Source: Opitutia bacterium (GTDB lineage Bacteria; Verrucomicrobiota; Verrucomicrobiia; Opitutales; UBA953). Taken from it: DNA of 64,000 nucleotides. Below the pieces are notes generated by a model, which had not been told where the DNA came from, searched no databases, and saw nothing but the letters and a program-made list of their open reading frames with translations. Where the stretch lies: positions 1 through 64,000 of the forward strand of contig CANCHK010000001.1 of the NCBI GenBank assembly GCA_947377865.1. Reading direction: 5' to 3'. The position numbers and the translations under genes were made by a program. Every line of letters begins with the position of its first letter. The first letter of the stretch is position 1. This document shows positions 45,601 to 60,600 of this stretch, piece by piece.

Positions 45601-48600
45601 CGCCGTGAAGCCGGTCGTGTCCGACATTGTAATGGTGTTGGTTGTCGGCGCAATCGAGGCCAACGCGAACGAAACCTGTCCTCGCGAGCTCAGGCTCAAG
45701 GTGCCGGCGTTTACGAATGTACCGCCGCTGAAGTCGTTGTTGGCGAACTGGGGCGCGAGCTGGAGGGTGCCGTTGCCGAAGGAGACGATGGCCGTGGAAC
45801 CGGTGATCCTGGGCTGGATCGTGGTGGTATTCTGGGAAGCGAAGAGGTACAGGTTCCCGTCTGCGCCGGAGCCGGCGATGGTGTTATTGGCCTTGGCGGC
45901 CGCCAACGTGAACGCGACGTTGCCGCTCGTGACCAGGCCGGCGCCAAGCGTCAGGGTGGCCCCATCGGCGAAGGTGACGGTATGGGCGTTGGCGCTGAGG
46001 CGCCAGGTGTTGGCAACATTGGAGCCGGTCGCGATGGTCCGGGTCGCCGAATTATCATAGTTACCACTCGCGACGCTGCTGGCGGCCGTCGTGGGGATGG
46101 AGGTCGCTGTGAACGAGGACATCTGGCCGACACCGGTGGTGTCGGAGTAGGTCGCGAAGGCGTAGGTGTCACCAGAAGCAACCGCCCAACCCCCGATGAT
46201 GCCATTCGTCGCCACCGTGCTGGACTGGCCGAAGGCGGAGCCGTTGAGATTCGAAAGGAAGACGAGACTCGAACCCGATGGGCTGATCTGCCCCAGCGTG
46301 TTCGTACCGGTGGAGTTGAGGGTACTCCGACCGGAGAAGAGCATAGTCGTCTGAGGCGCTCCCGTGCGGGCAAGGTTACCGATGTTCACTCGCACCGAGG
46401 AGGCCGAACCGATGATCGGCTGGGTCTCCAGCACATTGGCACCGCCGAGCAGGGACACCGTGTCGAAGGCCGCGACGGTGTCCACGGAACCGGCACCGAT
46501 AATACGGACGGTACCACCGAGCAACGAGACAGGGACCGTCTGGGCAAAGCGGGTCGGCACGGTGACCGGATCTACATTCTGTCCGAAGTTATCCCAGACC
46601 AAGGCACCATAGTTAACCTTGACCGCCGTGGTGGCGGACAGTGCACCGGCGTCGACGAGCCGCAGGGTGCCGCCACGGATGACCGTTTCGCCGACGTAGT
46701 CGGAGATATCGGTAAACGTCGTGGTGTTATTGCCCGAACGAACGAAGTTGAGATTGCCGGAGATCGAACCGCCGAAGGCGCCGCCACCGGTCGAGGTGAG
46801 GGTAACCGTCGAGAGGGCGGAGTTCGCGATAGTACCACCGTTGCCGGTGGTCGAATTAACGCTCGTGAGGGCACCAAAGGCCTGCGAATGGCCGAGCAGG
46901 TCGATAATCGCATTCAGGCCGTTGAGCTGGAGATCGCTCACGCGGGCTGCACCGACGGACTCGCCGACGCTGATGGTATTATCCAAGCCCGAGGCGAGAT
47001 TAAGGAAACCATCATTGACCGTGACGACGCCGTTGAATCCGGCGAGTGCGTTCAGGTTCATCGTGCCGCCGCCGGATTTCACAAACCCGACGGAGCTACC
47101 CAGGCCGAAAGCAGAATTAAGGTTAAGAATCGCGCCAGTGAGAACGTGGAACTGCGGAGCCTGGGCGGAAGAACCGCGCAGGGCTACGTTGAACTCAGCG
47201 GTGCCGCTCTTGACAAGCAAGGCGGAGGCGTTGGCCAGCGTCAGGGTCATGGCCGCACCGTCTACGCCATAGCTACCGAAGGCGCTCGGCAGGCTCGAAC
47301 TGAGCGAGGAGGCGGAACCGATGGTCAGCGTATTGACCGACGAGGAAACGCCGATCGACGCAGTACCCGAAAGACCCGCATTCTGCTGAGACTCCCAGGT
47401 GGAGGCATCGAAATTGAGATCGCCCGAGGCCAAGGCGCGCCAGGTACCGGCAGCCTTGACGAGGAAGCCGTCACCAAGTCCGTTGAGGGCAGAGGCAACC
47501 AGCACGTCGCCGCGGACAGCATTAGCCGTGCCGGAAGAACCCTGTCCTGCGACCAGATTGGCGTTGGTCACGACCAGCTGGGCGGTGCCAGCCAGACCCG
47601 AGATGACGAGGGAGCCAGCACTAGGCGCGGCAAAGTTCGCGACGGTCAGGGTAAGCTGACGACCAGTATCCGGCGTCAGCTCGATGCGGCCAGATCCGGT
47701 CGCGAGACCGAGATTGGCGACACTTTCAGCGGAGTTCGCACCAGAGTTGCCATTGAGCGAGAGCGTGCCTCCGAGAATATTGACCGTACCACCGATAGCT
47801 GCACCCAGACGGTTAACGACGTTAGTGCCGACGTTATCCAATGCGAGTTTGGCCCCAGACTGGACGTTGAAGACAGTGTTCTCGGCGGACGAGGAAACCA
47901 AGGCCTTGCCAGCGACGGAGTACTGGAGAGAACCGCCGCTCACGGTGATGGCACCGAAGGAGCCGAGTGCGTCCTGCGCAGTGGTGAAGGTCATCGTGCC
48001 GACGCCAACCTTGGTCAGCAGGCCATAGGCCGCGTCATTGAAGCGGATGAGTCGTCCAGAGAAGGCGGTCGACTTTCCATCGAAGCCGACAGTGAGCGTC
48101 GGCGTTCCCGAAGAGCTGAAGACGTCGCCGGCACCGGACAGGGAGCCCCACGAGGTGGAATAGCCGTTGAGGTCGAAGCTGGTGTTCGCTCCGAGGTTCA
48201 GATTCGCAAAGCGGGAACCAGCATTCGTGTAACCTGTCTTGAGGCCGCCGCCGACGACGTCGACCTGACCGCTGAAGCCAGATTGGGCGTTGAACTGCAG
48301 GACACCGTCGCCGGTCTTGCTGATACCACCGGCCGTGCCGACGACCGCCTGCAGGACCAAGGAGGCCTGCAAAGGAGCGACGTCAGTGGAACCGTTGATG
48401 TCGATGGTGCCGACCGATACCGTCTTCATGCTGGCACCGAAGTCGACGCGACCTTCGATCAGGCTGGTCGTGCCCACGTTAGCCGAGGTCACCACGATGC
48501 CCGACGAACCGATAGTCAGCTTGCTGGCCGTGCCCCCGGTAATGGCGGTGTTAAAGGTCCGCACCGTCGGAGTGGTCGTGCCACCCAGGTTATTAAAGAC

Positions 48601-51600
48601 CAAGCCCGCCTGCGTGTTGTCGCCGGAATAGGTGATGACGGCCCCACCGTTGAGCGTCACGACGTTGGCCGAAGCGACCGCACCCGCGAAAATCTGGGTG
48701 AAGGCAGCGTTATTAAGGACGAGTCCCTTGGCAGGGTCGTTCGCCGCCGGGATCAAGGAGCCGGCATTCACCGTAAGCGTGCCTTCGTTGATCGTCGTCC
48801 CACCCGTGTAGGTATTGACGGCGGACAGAGCGACCGTACCGGTACCGAACTTCACGAGGCCAACACGCGAAATGCCGTCAGCAATGACCGAACGGATTGT
48901 CATAGAACCTGCGCCGCCGGAGTAGAGGAACAACTCAGACCCGCCGGAGGTAATCGTACCCGTGCCAACCACCGACGAGCCGATGTACCAACCGCTCGTG
49001 GCGTTGCTCAAGATGCCGCCGGAGCCCACCGTGAGGGTCTTTCCGGTGGAGATGCTAACCGTCCCCACCGCGACGGCGGAGGTCGCCAGCGCATTGACGG
49101 TAACGTCGGTGCTGACGGTCGAAGCCGCGGTCGTGATCTTGATGTTCTGCGACGAAGTGCTGCTGTTGGAAAGGACGGTGGACGAATAGGCCTGGAAGCC
49201 GATCTGGCCGAGGCCGCCGACGCCGAGGCCGGGCAGGTAAGAGGCGAAGTCGCCGGTGCTCGTGACGGCCCAGCCGCCGATGATGTTGTTCTGCAGGCCG
49301 CCTCCGACAGAAGCCGTCGAGACGCCGCCGATTGACCCGAAGGTCATCCGGGCGGTATTGCCAGCCTGTCCGTTAGGACCAGAGAAGAGCAAGGTGCCGC
49401 CGGTCTGCCGGACGAGCGAGGCTGCACTCAGGACCGCAGAGTTGATTCCGGTGCCGCCGACCGTGACGACGAACGAGCTGGCGCCGCCGGAAACCGTCAC
49501 CGCGCCGATGGTTTCCGAAGTATTGGTCTGCGCCCTTCCCTTCAACGTGAAAGTGCCACCAGCCAAGGTGATTGCCGTGGCGTCGCGGAGACGGTCATTG
49601 CTGTTCTTCGCCGCGTTAGCGCTGTCGAGAATTAGGGCGCCGAAGCCGAGCGTCAGTTGAGTCGTGGCCGTCAACGCAGCCTGGTCGGTGAGCGTCAGGG
49701 TGCCTCCATTGACAAGGGTGTCCTGCGCGTAGGTCTGCGCGCTGTAAAGGGTGAGGATGTTTGCGCCCTGCTTCGTAAAGCGGACGTCTCCCGTGATCGC
49801 ACCCGCCCAATCGCGTGCGCTGTTATCCTGGTTGACGACGAGTCCGGCGATGCCTCCGGTCGTAGTGACCGTGCTGCTGACAGTGGCTGTGGCGTAGTTC
49901 TGGTCGGAGAACAAGGCGCCGAGCTGCTGGGTATTGCCGTTGAGATCGAGGGTTCCGGAGATCAGGGCAAACTGATTGCCCGCCTGGATTGCATTCTTAA
50001 TACCCGTGCCGAGCTTGACCGTGCCTTGGTTGAGCACGAACTGGCCGCTCAGGGAGTTCATGCCAATGCCAGCGAGCCCCTTGACCTGCGAGGTCGGGGG
50101 AGCGATGACGAGCGTGCCGGCGCCAGCCTTGACGAAGGAGATCGCAGCGTTGCCGACACCGTTGCCCCCGCTCATCGCGGAAGTGATGGTCAACTGGGCC
50201 GTTCCGATCGTCCAGATATTGAGCGGCGGAAGGTTGCTAGGCTGGTTGAGCGTGCCACCGGCGAAGGTAGTGTCGCTACCATTACGGATTAAGACACCGC
50301 CCGAGGCTAGGCTAAGGCGTACGCCCGAGGCCAGGCTGAGATCGGCACCGGCTTCAATCGTGAGAGAGTTCGGGGCCACATCGGCCGAGAAAGTCGTCGT
50401 GGCGCTCGAGGTAAAGAGCAGGTTCTTGTCGGTGACACCGAGACCGAAATCAGGCAGTTCCAAATACTCGGAAGGACTGAGGTCGCGGATGATGCGATCG
50501 GCCGAAAGCGACGTGCCGCCGCTGCCGGCGTTATCGACGGTCGCGAAGGAGAATCCATCCGGCTGGTTGGTGACGCCAGAGCGGCCGATGACGGCCCACG
50601 GAAGAATACCCTTAGACGGGACGCCGATGCCGCCGTTCGCGCCGTTGAGGGTCACGCCACCGGCAAAGACGACGTTACTGCGGCCAGGATCGTTGGTTAG
50701 GGCGAATAAGTCGTCGCCACGGAAGAGGACCGAGGCTCCCTGCGGGGACGAACTCTGGGCCGGAGCAATATTATCCGGGGCGTTATTGAAGACCAAGGTC
50801 ATCTTACCCGCGAAATTCTTATCGAGGGTGATGATCGAAGCACCGCGACGGAACTCCGGCTTGGCGATATACTCGAGAATGGAGTCGTTGACGAAATTGC
50901 TTCCGCTGAAGATCAATTCGCCGCCGCGGAAACGGAAATTATTGTCACTGTTCGCGCTGGCACCCAGGCGACCGTTGGCCGAGATGTGGTCTGTGCCGCT
51001 CAGGGTCACGTTGGAGTCGTCGAGCCATAAGGTTGCACCGACCTCAAGCGAGACCTGCGCCGGCAACGTGCCGGCGGAAAGGAAGCTCAGCGATCCGAGC
51101 ACACCAGTCGTAGCGGAAGAAATCGTGAAGCTGTTCGTTCCCACGGAGGTGATCACGGCGCGCAACGGAATCGTCGACGGGTAAGCCGAAGTGACGACAA
51201 AGAGGCCTTCCTTCAGGCCTAGGCTGGCGACGGTATCCGAGCCACGGAGATTGATGGTCGTACTGCCGGAAGGATCGGTAGGCGTGGTGGTCGTCGAACT
51301 GACCTTGGTGCCGCCGTTCAGTACGACGGTTCCTTCGCGGATGCTGAAGTATTGGGCGGCGGTGAGTGCGAATGCCTGCGGGGTGCTGATGGTGAGCGTA
51401 CCGGTTCCGTACTTGTTGATGGCGTAGAAACCAGTGGCCGTACCCGAATAGGTCAAGGGGCTGGACAGGTTGATATTACCAGCGGCATTGAAGCTCAGCT
51501 GACGGTTCGCCGTGGCATTGATGCCTCCGGTGAGGTTCAAGGTAGTGCTAGCAACCGCCCCGATGGACGCGTCGTAGTCCTGCGTAATCCGGCCGGCATA

Positions 51601-54600
51601 GGTGTTGGTTCCAGAAACGTTGGCCAGCTGACCGCCAAAATCGATGCCGCCGAAGAACACATTGCCGGTGCCCTGAAGGGAGAGCGCGTTCGAGAAGGTG
51701 GAGCCCCCTGCGAGCTCCAGGGCGGTGCCCACGGCCGCCGTGGAAGGAGAGATGGCGATGGCGCCGCTCCCTGCCGCGCCGGTTATGCCGAGGCGAACGA
51801 TGCCGCTGTTGAAGGTGATACCGCCGGTCCAGCCAATATTCGCGGCAGAGAGGGTGAGCCTGCCGGAGCCGTTCTTGACCAGGGAGTTGGACAGCGCAGA
51901 GAAGCCAAAGGCGCTGTTCAGGGTTAACGTAGCTCCAGCAAGCACATCGATGGAATTGATGGCAGCGTTGAGGTTGATGGTGCGCGACGTAGCAAAGGTG
52001 CCGGTGACGCCGAGGCCGGTGGCCGTCGTGGCACCACTGGACGCATTGGTCAGCGAGTTAAGGGTATCACCAAGCGCCGCGTCGGAACCGAAGGTGAGGC
52101 GACCAGCTGAGACCGTAATGGTCTTCCCTGCCCCGCCAAAGCTGTTGCTGCCATTGAGTACCAGTTCGCCGGAACCGAGCTTGGTCAGCGTATAGCCGGC
52201 GGAGACGTCGTCGATATTCCCGCCCACGGTGAGCGAACTGCCGGAGACGGTAAGCGAGGAGTTGGACTTGAGGGTCACCGCGCCGGCGCCGAGGTCATAG
52301 GCGTTGGTACCGGTGAAGGTGAAGCTGTTCCACTCCTGGGCGTTGCCGCCGGAATTGACCAGGGCCGCGCCGGTGGTGTTGTTGAAGGTGACTCCGGAAG
52401 CGAACTTCAGCACACCCGTGCCGAAGGCGGAGGCATTGCCGATATTGACCGTACCCGCATTGAGGCTGAGGCCACCGGAACCGGTGCCGGCACCATTGAG
52501 GGTCAGCACGCCAGCGCCGGACTTGAATACCCGGGCGTTGAAAGTCGTGGCGCCGGAGACCGTGAGCGCGGAGCCGTTGGCCCCGGTGCCTACCACCGAC
52601 CACGTCTGCGTCGAATCGGCGATCAAGGGCGCGGAAATCGTCACCACCCCGGCGTTCGCCTGGACGGAGATCCCGTTGTTCGAATTACCAGGCGAAAGGG
52701 TCAGGCTACCACCCGAACCAGGCGCGATGGAGAAAGCCGTCACGCCGCTCGGCGTGGAAGTGAAAGTCAGGCTATCGACAGTGAACGCGGCGTCGAGGGT
52801 CGTGGCGATGGTCGGGCCGGAGGTGTTGCTGGCGCTGAAGATGAGGCTTTCGGACGCCGAAGGAACGGCCGTGGCGATCGTGGTACCCGCCGAGTTTTCG
52901 GCCCAATTACCGGCGACATTCCAGGAAGCACCGGTCGCGCCCCGGAAATAACGGGGGACGTAAAGGGAGGCAGTCAGGTAAAGCGTGGAAGTGCCGCCCG
53001 AGGTGACGGCGTCGAGCTGGTAATTCAGGCCGGCCGGGGCGGTGCCAACCAGCCAATCGGTGCTGGCGAGATCCAATCCGCCGACGGCAGTCATCAGCGT
53101 GTAGCCGTGATTACCCGTGGCGATACTGCTGAGAGCGCTCAGGTTGACGGTGACCGAAGCTCCCAACGTCGACCCAGCCGCCAAAGCAAGCGAGTCGTTG
53201 ACGCCGAGCGTGCCGATGTCGAGGCCGAGTGTGGAACCATCGGCAAGATTGAAGACCTTGGAGGCCAGCGAAACGGTGGAGCCGTTTGCCAAGCTGAGCG
53301 TCGCCGCGTTGGCAACGTTGACCGTGCCGACGACGTCACCGGAGGTGAAGCCCTTCGTCAGGGTGCCTTCAGAGACCGTAATGGCTCCGCTGCTGCCGAT
53401 ATTGACCGTGCCGGAAATTGTCAGGGAGCCAGGACCTACCTTTGTGACGCTCGCCCCGGTACCGGTGATGGCTCCGGACACCGCGATATTGCTGGCGCCA
53501 CCGAACGTGAGCGCACGCGTGCCGGCGGCGATCGCGGTCGTTCCACCGAAACTGAGCGTGCCGGAATCGGACTGAATCAAGGCGTCCGCGAGAAGCGTGA
53601 CCGTCCCGTTCATCGCGTTGGTATTCGAAAGATTACGGATTGCGCCTGCGCCGCCAAAGCCTGTACCGCTGACCGAAATCGGCTCTGCGGCGACGGTGGT
53701 GCCGCCCGCGAACTCCACGGAAGCGCCTGAGGCGACGGTGGTGCCACCGACGGTGGAACCAAGGGCCGAGGCATGGCTTACCCGGAGCGTGCCGCCGTTG
53801 ACGGCGATCGCGCCGTCAAAGGAAGAGCTGTCGCCCGACAGGATGAGCGTGCCGTTCCCGGTCTTGGTCAAAGAGGCGGAGGTGCCGGTCATGGCACCCG
53901 TGACGGAGACGTCTCCCGAGCCCGTGACGGTCAGCGCCCGCGTGCCGGCGGCAATCGCCGTGGCGTTGCCGAGGGTGAGCGTGCCGAGATCCGACTGGAT
54001 CGTCGCGGCGCCGTTCAAGGTTACCGTGCCGCCAAAGGAATTGTTGCCGGAAAGGTTGCGCAGGGCGCCATTGGAAGCCGAACCCGTGCCGGAGATACCG
54101 AGGGCTTCGGCGCCGACGGTGATAGTGTTCTGGAGCTCGAGTGAGGCATTCGCACCGACCGTAGTGCCGGCCACGAGGGAGCCCAGCGCCGTATTATGGG
54201 AGATGGATAGGATGCCGGCGTTGACCGACGTCGTTCCGTCGTAGCCGTTGGCGCCCGCAAGCGTGATGGTGCCGGTGCCGTTCTGGGCAAGCGTACCCGA
54301 ACCCGTGATGACGTTTGAGAAGGTGGCCGAATCGCTGCGATTGAACGTCAGCGCGGCGTTATTGGTGACCGAGACCGTGCCGAGCGTACCCGAGGTCGCA
54401 CCGGCGCCGACCTGGACCGTGCCGGAGGAAATCGTGAAGACGCCCGAGAAGGAATTGGTTCCGTCGATGATGAGGGTGTCGGAGCCGGCGCCAGCGGACT
54501 TGGTGAAGCCGGTACCACCATTGATCTGCAGGACATTCTTGAGCGTGCCGGACTGCAGGTTGAGCGCTCCGGTACCGGAGCCCACAGGGAGAGCGGAACT

Positions 54601-57600
54601 GCCGATGGCGTATTGGGTGACACTGGTGCCCATGCTGAGCGTGCCGCCATCGAGCGTCAGGGTGCTATTCACCGTTCCGGCGGTCTTCGTATAGGCAAGA
54701 GTCGCGCCAAGATTGAGGGTACCGTTCGTGATCGAAAGGATGCTCGTGGCGGTAGCGGCGGCATTAGAAGCAGCCGCCAGTTTGAGGGTCGTGACATTGA
54801 CCGTACCACCTGTGATATTAAGGGTCGCGAGACTGGCATTACCCGAGCCGGTATTGGCCGAGCTGTTCGTATTCATGTTCAGCGTGGAGATCGTGACCGT
54901 ACCTCCGCTGATGCTGGTGGTCGCCTGGACCGGAGCGATCGTCTGGGCAGTAGTGGTGCCGCCAATGGAATCACTACCCATCGTCACAGTGCCGATGGTG
55001 ACCGTGCCGCCGCCGATATTGAGGGCCGCGATTGCTGCGCCATTGGTCGTCGCCGCCGTGCTGGTATTCTGGCCCATCAGCAAGGTGCCGCTGATGGTGA
55101 CCGTGCCGGTTCCACCGGAAGCCATCAGGTTGAGCGTGCCGGTGTTCGTGTTGCCGAACTGGTAGGCCCCCGTACGGGTACCCAAGTTGACATTCGTGGC
55201 GACGAGCGTCCCGGTATCGAAGGTGAAAGTTCCGGTCTTGCTACCCGGAGTCCCCGAACCGCCGGAATTACCGCCGATGCTCAGGGTGGTGACCAGGATG
55301 TCGCTGTTATGCCCGGCGAGGTTCATCAGGCCGGTCGAAGCAAAACCGGTGGTCGAGGCACCGGACGCGACCGCGATGCTCGTGGCCGCCGTCGCATCCG
55401 CTCCATCAAGACCGCGCAGTTTGAAGGTCCCCGTCGCGACACCGGTATCCCAGGAGAGCTGCCCGTTGGCACGGTTGGCGACACCGGAGAGATAAAGGTT
55501 GTTCGCGTTGAAGACGTTGGCCGTATCACCGAGATAAACGTAGTTGGTGACGCTACCGTTAGGTGTATCCAACGTGATGTCCGCGGCGATAATCGTCGAC
55601 GTCTTGGCTAGATAAGCCTTGGAAGCCGTGGTGGCCGTCCCGCTAGAGTTGGTCGGATCGCCGACCCTGAACGTGCCGAGACCGAGGTTGGCATAGAAGG
55701 TCGTCAGTCCCGACATCGTCAGGGTGGCGGCGTTGCTGTAGGCATCCGTGGTATGGGCACCTAGCTGGAAATTAGCGTTGGTCCCGTTGCCCGGAGCACC
55801 GATCGAGAAGGTGCCAGCGCCTGAGACGGTAAGCAGGGTCGTACTCGCCGTGGTATTATTGACACCCACGACAACGCCGCCGTCGATATTAAGCTCCCGT
55901 CCACTTCCGATGACGATGGTGTTGACGGTCGCGCTGTTGGTCTGGACGGTCAACGAATTGAAGCTCGCACTGGCGTTACTCAGGTCGAGTTTCGATCCGC
56001 CCGTGCTCGCTAGAGCGCCCATCGTAAGGCTGGTAAGGGTGTTGGTGCCGGTAAGAATGAGGATACCAGCCCCCTGGATAGAAGTAGCACCGGTGTAGGT
56101 GGAGGCAGACCCGACCGTCAAGGTGCCGGCCGTGACGGTGACGCCTCCCAAGTGCGTCAACGCACCCACGGAAAGGATACCGGTTCCAGCCTTGGTGAGC
56201 GTAGAACTTCCAGTCACGTTGCCCCCGAAGGTGAGCGTGTTGGCCGAGACGGTGATAGTCGGATTGCCCGAGACGGCGAGGGAGGACGTACCGATGCTGA
56301 GGCTGCTTGAACCGGTAAAGGTGAAAGAGCCCGTGACCGAGCCGATGCCCGCACCAGTCAGCACCTTGGCACTACCGGAGGAATTATTCAGCGTGCCGCC
56401 AGAGATCGCCAGCGTGCCGCCGCCCAGAGCGCCGGCGGAATTGAGGTTCAACGTGCCGCCGCTCATCGCCAGGCCGGTCGCGAAGGTGTTGGTGCCGGAG
56501 AGGGTCAGCGTGCCGGTGACCAAGGAAGCCGAGGCGAAGCCGTTGTTGCCGCTGAAGCTGGCCGTACCAGAATTAATCGTGACCGCACCGCCGATCGACG
56601 GATTGTTGCCGGAAGCCGTCAGGGTGCCGCCGGTGAGCGTCACGCCGCCGCTGAGGGTATTCGCTCCGGACAGATTAATTGTGGCCGAAGTGCCGGTGAG
56701 CGAGGTGAGGGTATTGGTACCGGTCACCGTCAAGGTTGTACCCGAGGCGGCCGTGACGTCGCCCATGGTACCGCCGGTGCCGATATTCAGGGCGCCCGCG
56801 GTCAAGGCCAGGGTTCCGTCGATGGTGACAGCACCGGTGATGGTCAACGTGCCGGCGCCCGCCTTGGTGAAGCCGTAGCTACCGGCGCCGTCCGTGAGCG
56901 AGCCGACCGTGAGGACGCGTGAAGCGGTCGTAACGGTCGCGGTCAGCGACTGACCCATGGTCGCCGCACCCGTGCCGAAACTCAGGTCATTGGTCCCCGT
57001 GAAGGTGAAGGCGCCGTTCCAGTTCGTGGCATTGTTCGCCAAGGTCAGCGACGAGCCCGAGGAGTTATCGAACGTGGTCAGGGCGCCCACGGTGAGGGCG
57101 CCGGAACCCAGAGCCGTCGACGAACCGAGACGCAGCGTGCCGGCGGCGATCGTCAGGCCGCCGCTGCCGGTGTTCGTTCCGGAAAGGGTGAGCACGCCGG
57201 CTCCCGTCTTGCGCACCGGAGCGGTGAAGGTGATGTTCCCGCTGACGTTCAGCGAGGAAGTACCGGTGCCGTCGACCGACCAGGTCTGACTCGTGGCGCC
57301 GGAAGTAGAAGTGATGAGCGGAGCGGAGATCGTAACGGCGCCGGCATTCGCGGCGACGACGATGCCGCCGGAAGTGCTGATGGGGGCGATGGTCAACGTA
57401 CCGCTGCCGGCACCCTGCGAGAGAAGGATGGAGGTCGTGGCCGTCGAAGTCCCCCCGATAAACTGCAGGCCTTCGATGGTGTAGCTGCCGTCCAGGGTGG
57501 AGGTCAGCGCCCCGCCGACGAGACTGCTGGCACTGAAGATGACGGTGTCCGTCGCGACGGGAGTCGCCGCATAGTCGATTGATCCGTCCGCTTGGGTAGA

Positions 57601-60600
57601 CCAATTGGAACCAGGAACCAGCGTCGCCCACGAACCAGTGGCCTGAGCGTTATTCCAGTAACGGGGCGTGTAAGCGAGGACGTCCAAGCTAACGAGCGTA
57701 TCCGTCGTAGTGATCGTGAAGTTGTAGCCGGAAGGGGCAGTACCGAGACCGTACGAGGCCCCGCTCAGGCCGCTCGGAGCGGAGAGCAGCTCGAAACTGC
57801 CCGAGCCGAAACCAGAGATAGTCAGAAGATTGATGGTGACTGTGCCGGCGGTTACAGCGGTTCCGCCCGTGCCGACAACAATCTTATCACTGATGCCGGT
57901 AGAGCCGAGCTCGAAGCCAAGGGTCGCGCCACTGGCCAAAGTCAGGGCCCCGGTCGTTCCACCCAAGGTCAGTACTTCGGCGGCGGAATTGACGAGATGC
58001 AGGGTGCCAGCGGAACCTACGTTGATGGCGGACACGCCGCTCGTGCCGAAACCGGCCTGCAGGGTGCCGGCATTGACGGTCACGGCGTTCAGTCCGGAGT
58101 TCCACGCGGTGGAACCCGTGAGGACAAGCTTACCTACGCCCGACTTGGTCAGGTTGCCGGTGCTGCTAGCGCGCACACTAGGCAGAGTAAGTACGCCAGC
58201 CGCATCAGCGACCTCGATGGTCGCGCCGCCCAGTCCGAACTCGACAGCGTGGTTGGTCGAAAGAGTCAGCGAGCTTGCCGGCGTGTAGGCCAACGTGCCG
58301 CCGTTGACCGAGATGATATTGGTGGCGCTGGCGTCGCCAAGATTAGCGTCGGCAGAGAACTGCAGCTTACCCTCGGTGACCGAGACCGTGCCGCTGAACG
58401 TGTTAGACGCAGACAGGGTGACGGTGCCAGCTGTGGTCTTAGTGATGCCGCTGCTTCCCGTGAGGATGCCAGAGACCGTGCCGGAGCGCAGGCGGAAGTC
58501 AGAGGAAGAAGAGAGCGTACCAGTAGTGCCGGTGATGGTACCGGAATCCAGAGTGACCACACCGACCGTCTCGGCGAAGGTGGCGAGGTCGAGTGTGCCG
58601 CCGCCGACCGTCACAGCTCCCGTGTCGGCGAGCACTTCATTGCCGCCTAGGGCAAGGGTGCCGCCGGTGATGTTGGTCCCTCCCGCGTAGGTGTTACTGG
58701 CGCCAAGGGTGAGCTTACCGTTACCGACCTTGGTGAGTCCGGCCGCGGCATTGGTCGTCGAAAGTCCGGTAAAGGCAACCGATGCGCCCGTGCCGCCGCC
58801 GCCAATCAGGTCAAGCTTGGGAACGGTGCCGGCGACGTAGGTTCCAGGATTGGTGATGACGATGCCGGTGACCTTAGCCAAGACGGGGTCGATGATGGCA
58901 TAGCCTTGGGCGGGCGTGCCGCCGGGGATCATGCCGGTGGTGCTGAACCGGACTAGGGGGGCGCCGATGTAACCGATGCCACCGTTAAGTGTCATGTCCG
59001 CCTGGGTGATGCCCACCCCAGCGGCCGCACGGAGCGGCGCATGGAAGGCGACGTCGAAGCCGGCGGTATCGACGGTCAGACCGCCGACGAAGTTCGGGGC
59101 GACCGAACGGAAGCCCGCCGTCGTGCCTCGGCTGTTGTCGCCCGTCTGGTTGTCGACGGCCCCGTAAAGCACGGCATTGATCGTCGCGCCTTGGACGGTC
59201 GCCGGCAGGAAGCTCGTCAGGTTATTGCTGGCCTTGAGCGTGCCGCCGGAACCGGCGAAATTGATGACGACGTCGCCGGAGGTCGGAAGGCTGGTCGAGA
59301 TATTGGCACCGGTGCTGAAAACACCCTTGGCCAGGTTGACGAAGACCTGGTTGCCGGGATTGTTGCCGGCGGTGGTCGAATTCCCGATACGAAGCGTCTG
59401 ATTGCCCGTCCTGAACTCGCCACCCGCCATGTTCAGCGACGCAAGCACGTTAGGAACAGTGGTGTTGATGAGAAGGCCGAAAGGATTGGCCGCTCCCGTA
59501 TGGTCGATCAGGCCGCCGTCCAAGACGTTGAAGGACGCGTTGCCGTAGTTGAGGAGCCAGTCGCCGTTGGTATTGTCCAGGAAACCCGCGGTACCGGCAT
59601 TGCCCGCGGCCCCCGCGATACCGACATTGACCACGGAGACGCCGTTGCCGCTCGATGAAGCCATGAAACGGCTGCCGCTACCGGAATCGTTATAAGTGCC
59701 GCCGGTGAGGTTGAAATAGCCGTAGCCGTAACCTTGCGCGACCCATTGGGATCCACCGGTCCCCGGGGTGACGGTCACGACGCCGGCGGTCTGGTTATAG
59801 GCATTGGCTGAACCCGCGACGCTTCCTTGCGTCGTGGCATAAAGCGTCATGTTGGCGGAAACGTTAGTCACCGTCTTGCCGCCCGACCCGGTCGCGGCCA
59901 TGTCCAGCTTGGTGGAAGCCGGGTTCCCGATGATGGCCGCATTGACGTTAAGGATGCCGCCAAGAACGGTCAGGCTGCCAGTGATACTCTGGGCGGCATT
60001 AATGTTGAGGGTTCCTTGGCTGACGAAGGTCGCACCGGTCGAATTGATCAAGCCAGTGAGATTGAGCGTGCCGGTGCCCGTCTTCGTGAAGACGCTTGCG
60101 CCTTGGCCGTTGGAAATATTCGAGGCGAGGGTCAAGACCCCGGAACCATAGACATGGGCGACCAGGTCGGAGTTGGTCGCCGTGTTGCCTTGGATATTGC
60201 CGCCGGTGATCGTGAACGCGTCGCTACCTTGGAAGATGAAGCCACCAGCCGTCAGCGTCAGCGTATTTCCGGTGCCGATGGTCAGGGCTTGGCCCGAACC
60301 GTTTGGCTGCAGCTTCATCTTATCTACCGTCCAATTGCCAGTCAGGCTAAGGTTCTGCGTGATCCACGGAGTCAGCGTAGTCGAGCCGGTAGTCGTCACA
60401 GGATTAAGCGCGTAATCCGTGAACGCAGTGCTCGCCGTGTTGACACCGGTATTCTTGATGAAGTCGATGTTCCCATCGCCGGTCGTAAACACGATCTTTC
60501 CACGCGGTGCGCTGCCGGATACGGCGCTGTAATCCGTACCAAGCTTGAGCACGGACGTCACGGGAGCAGTCACGAGCAGGGACATGCCCGCTGACGTCGC

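Noticed and set aside
45493-49335. 1280-aa plus-strand ORF antisense to the giant PATR gene
   Set aside because: Composition is Gly/Arg/Asp-rich with no recognisable domain and it mirrors repetitive high-GC coding sequence on the other strand; typical antisense shadow ORF. The same applies to the other plus-strand ORFs between 42.6 and 63.9 kb.
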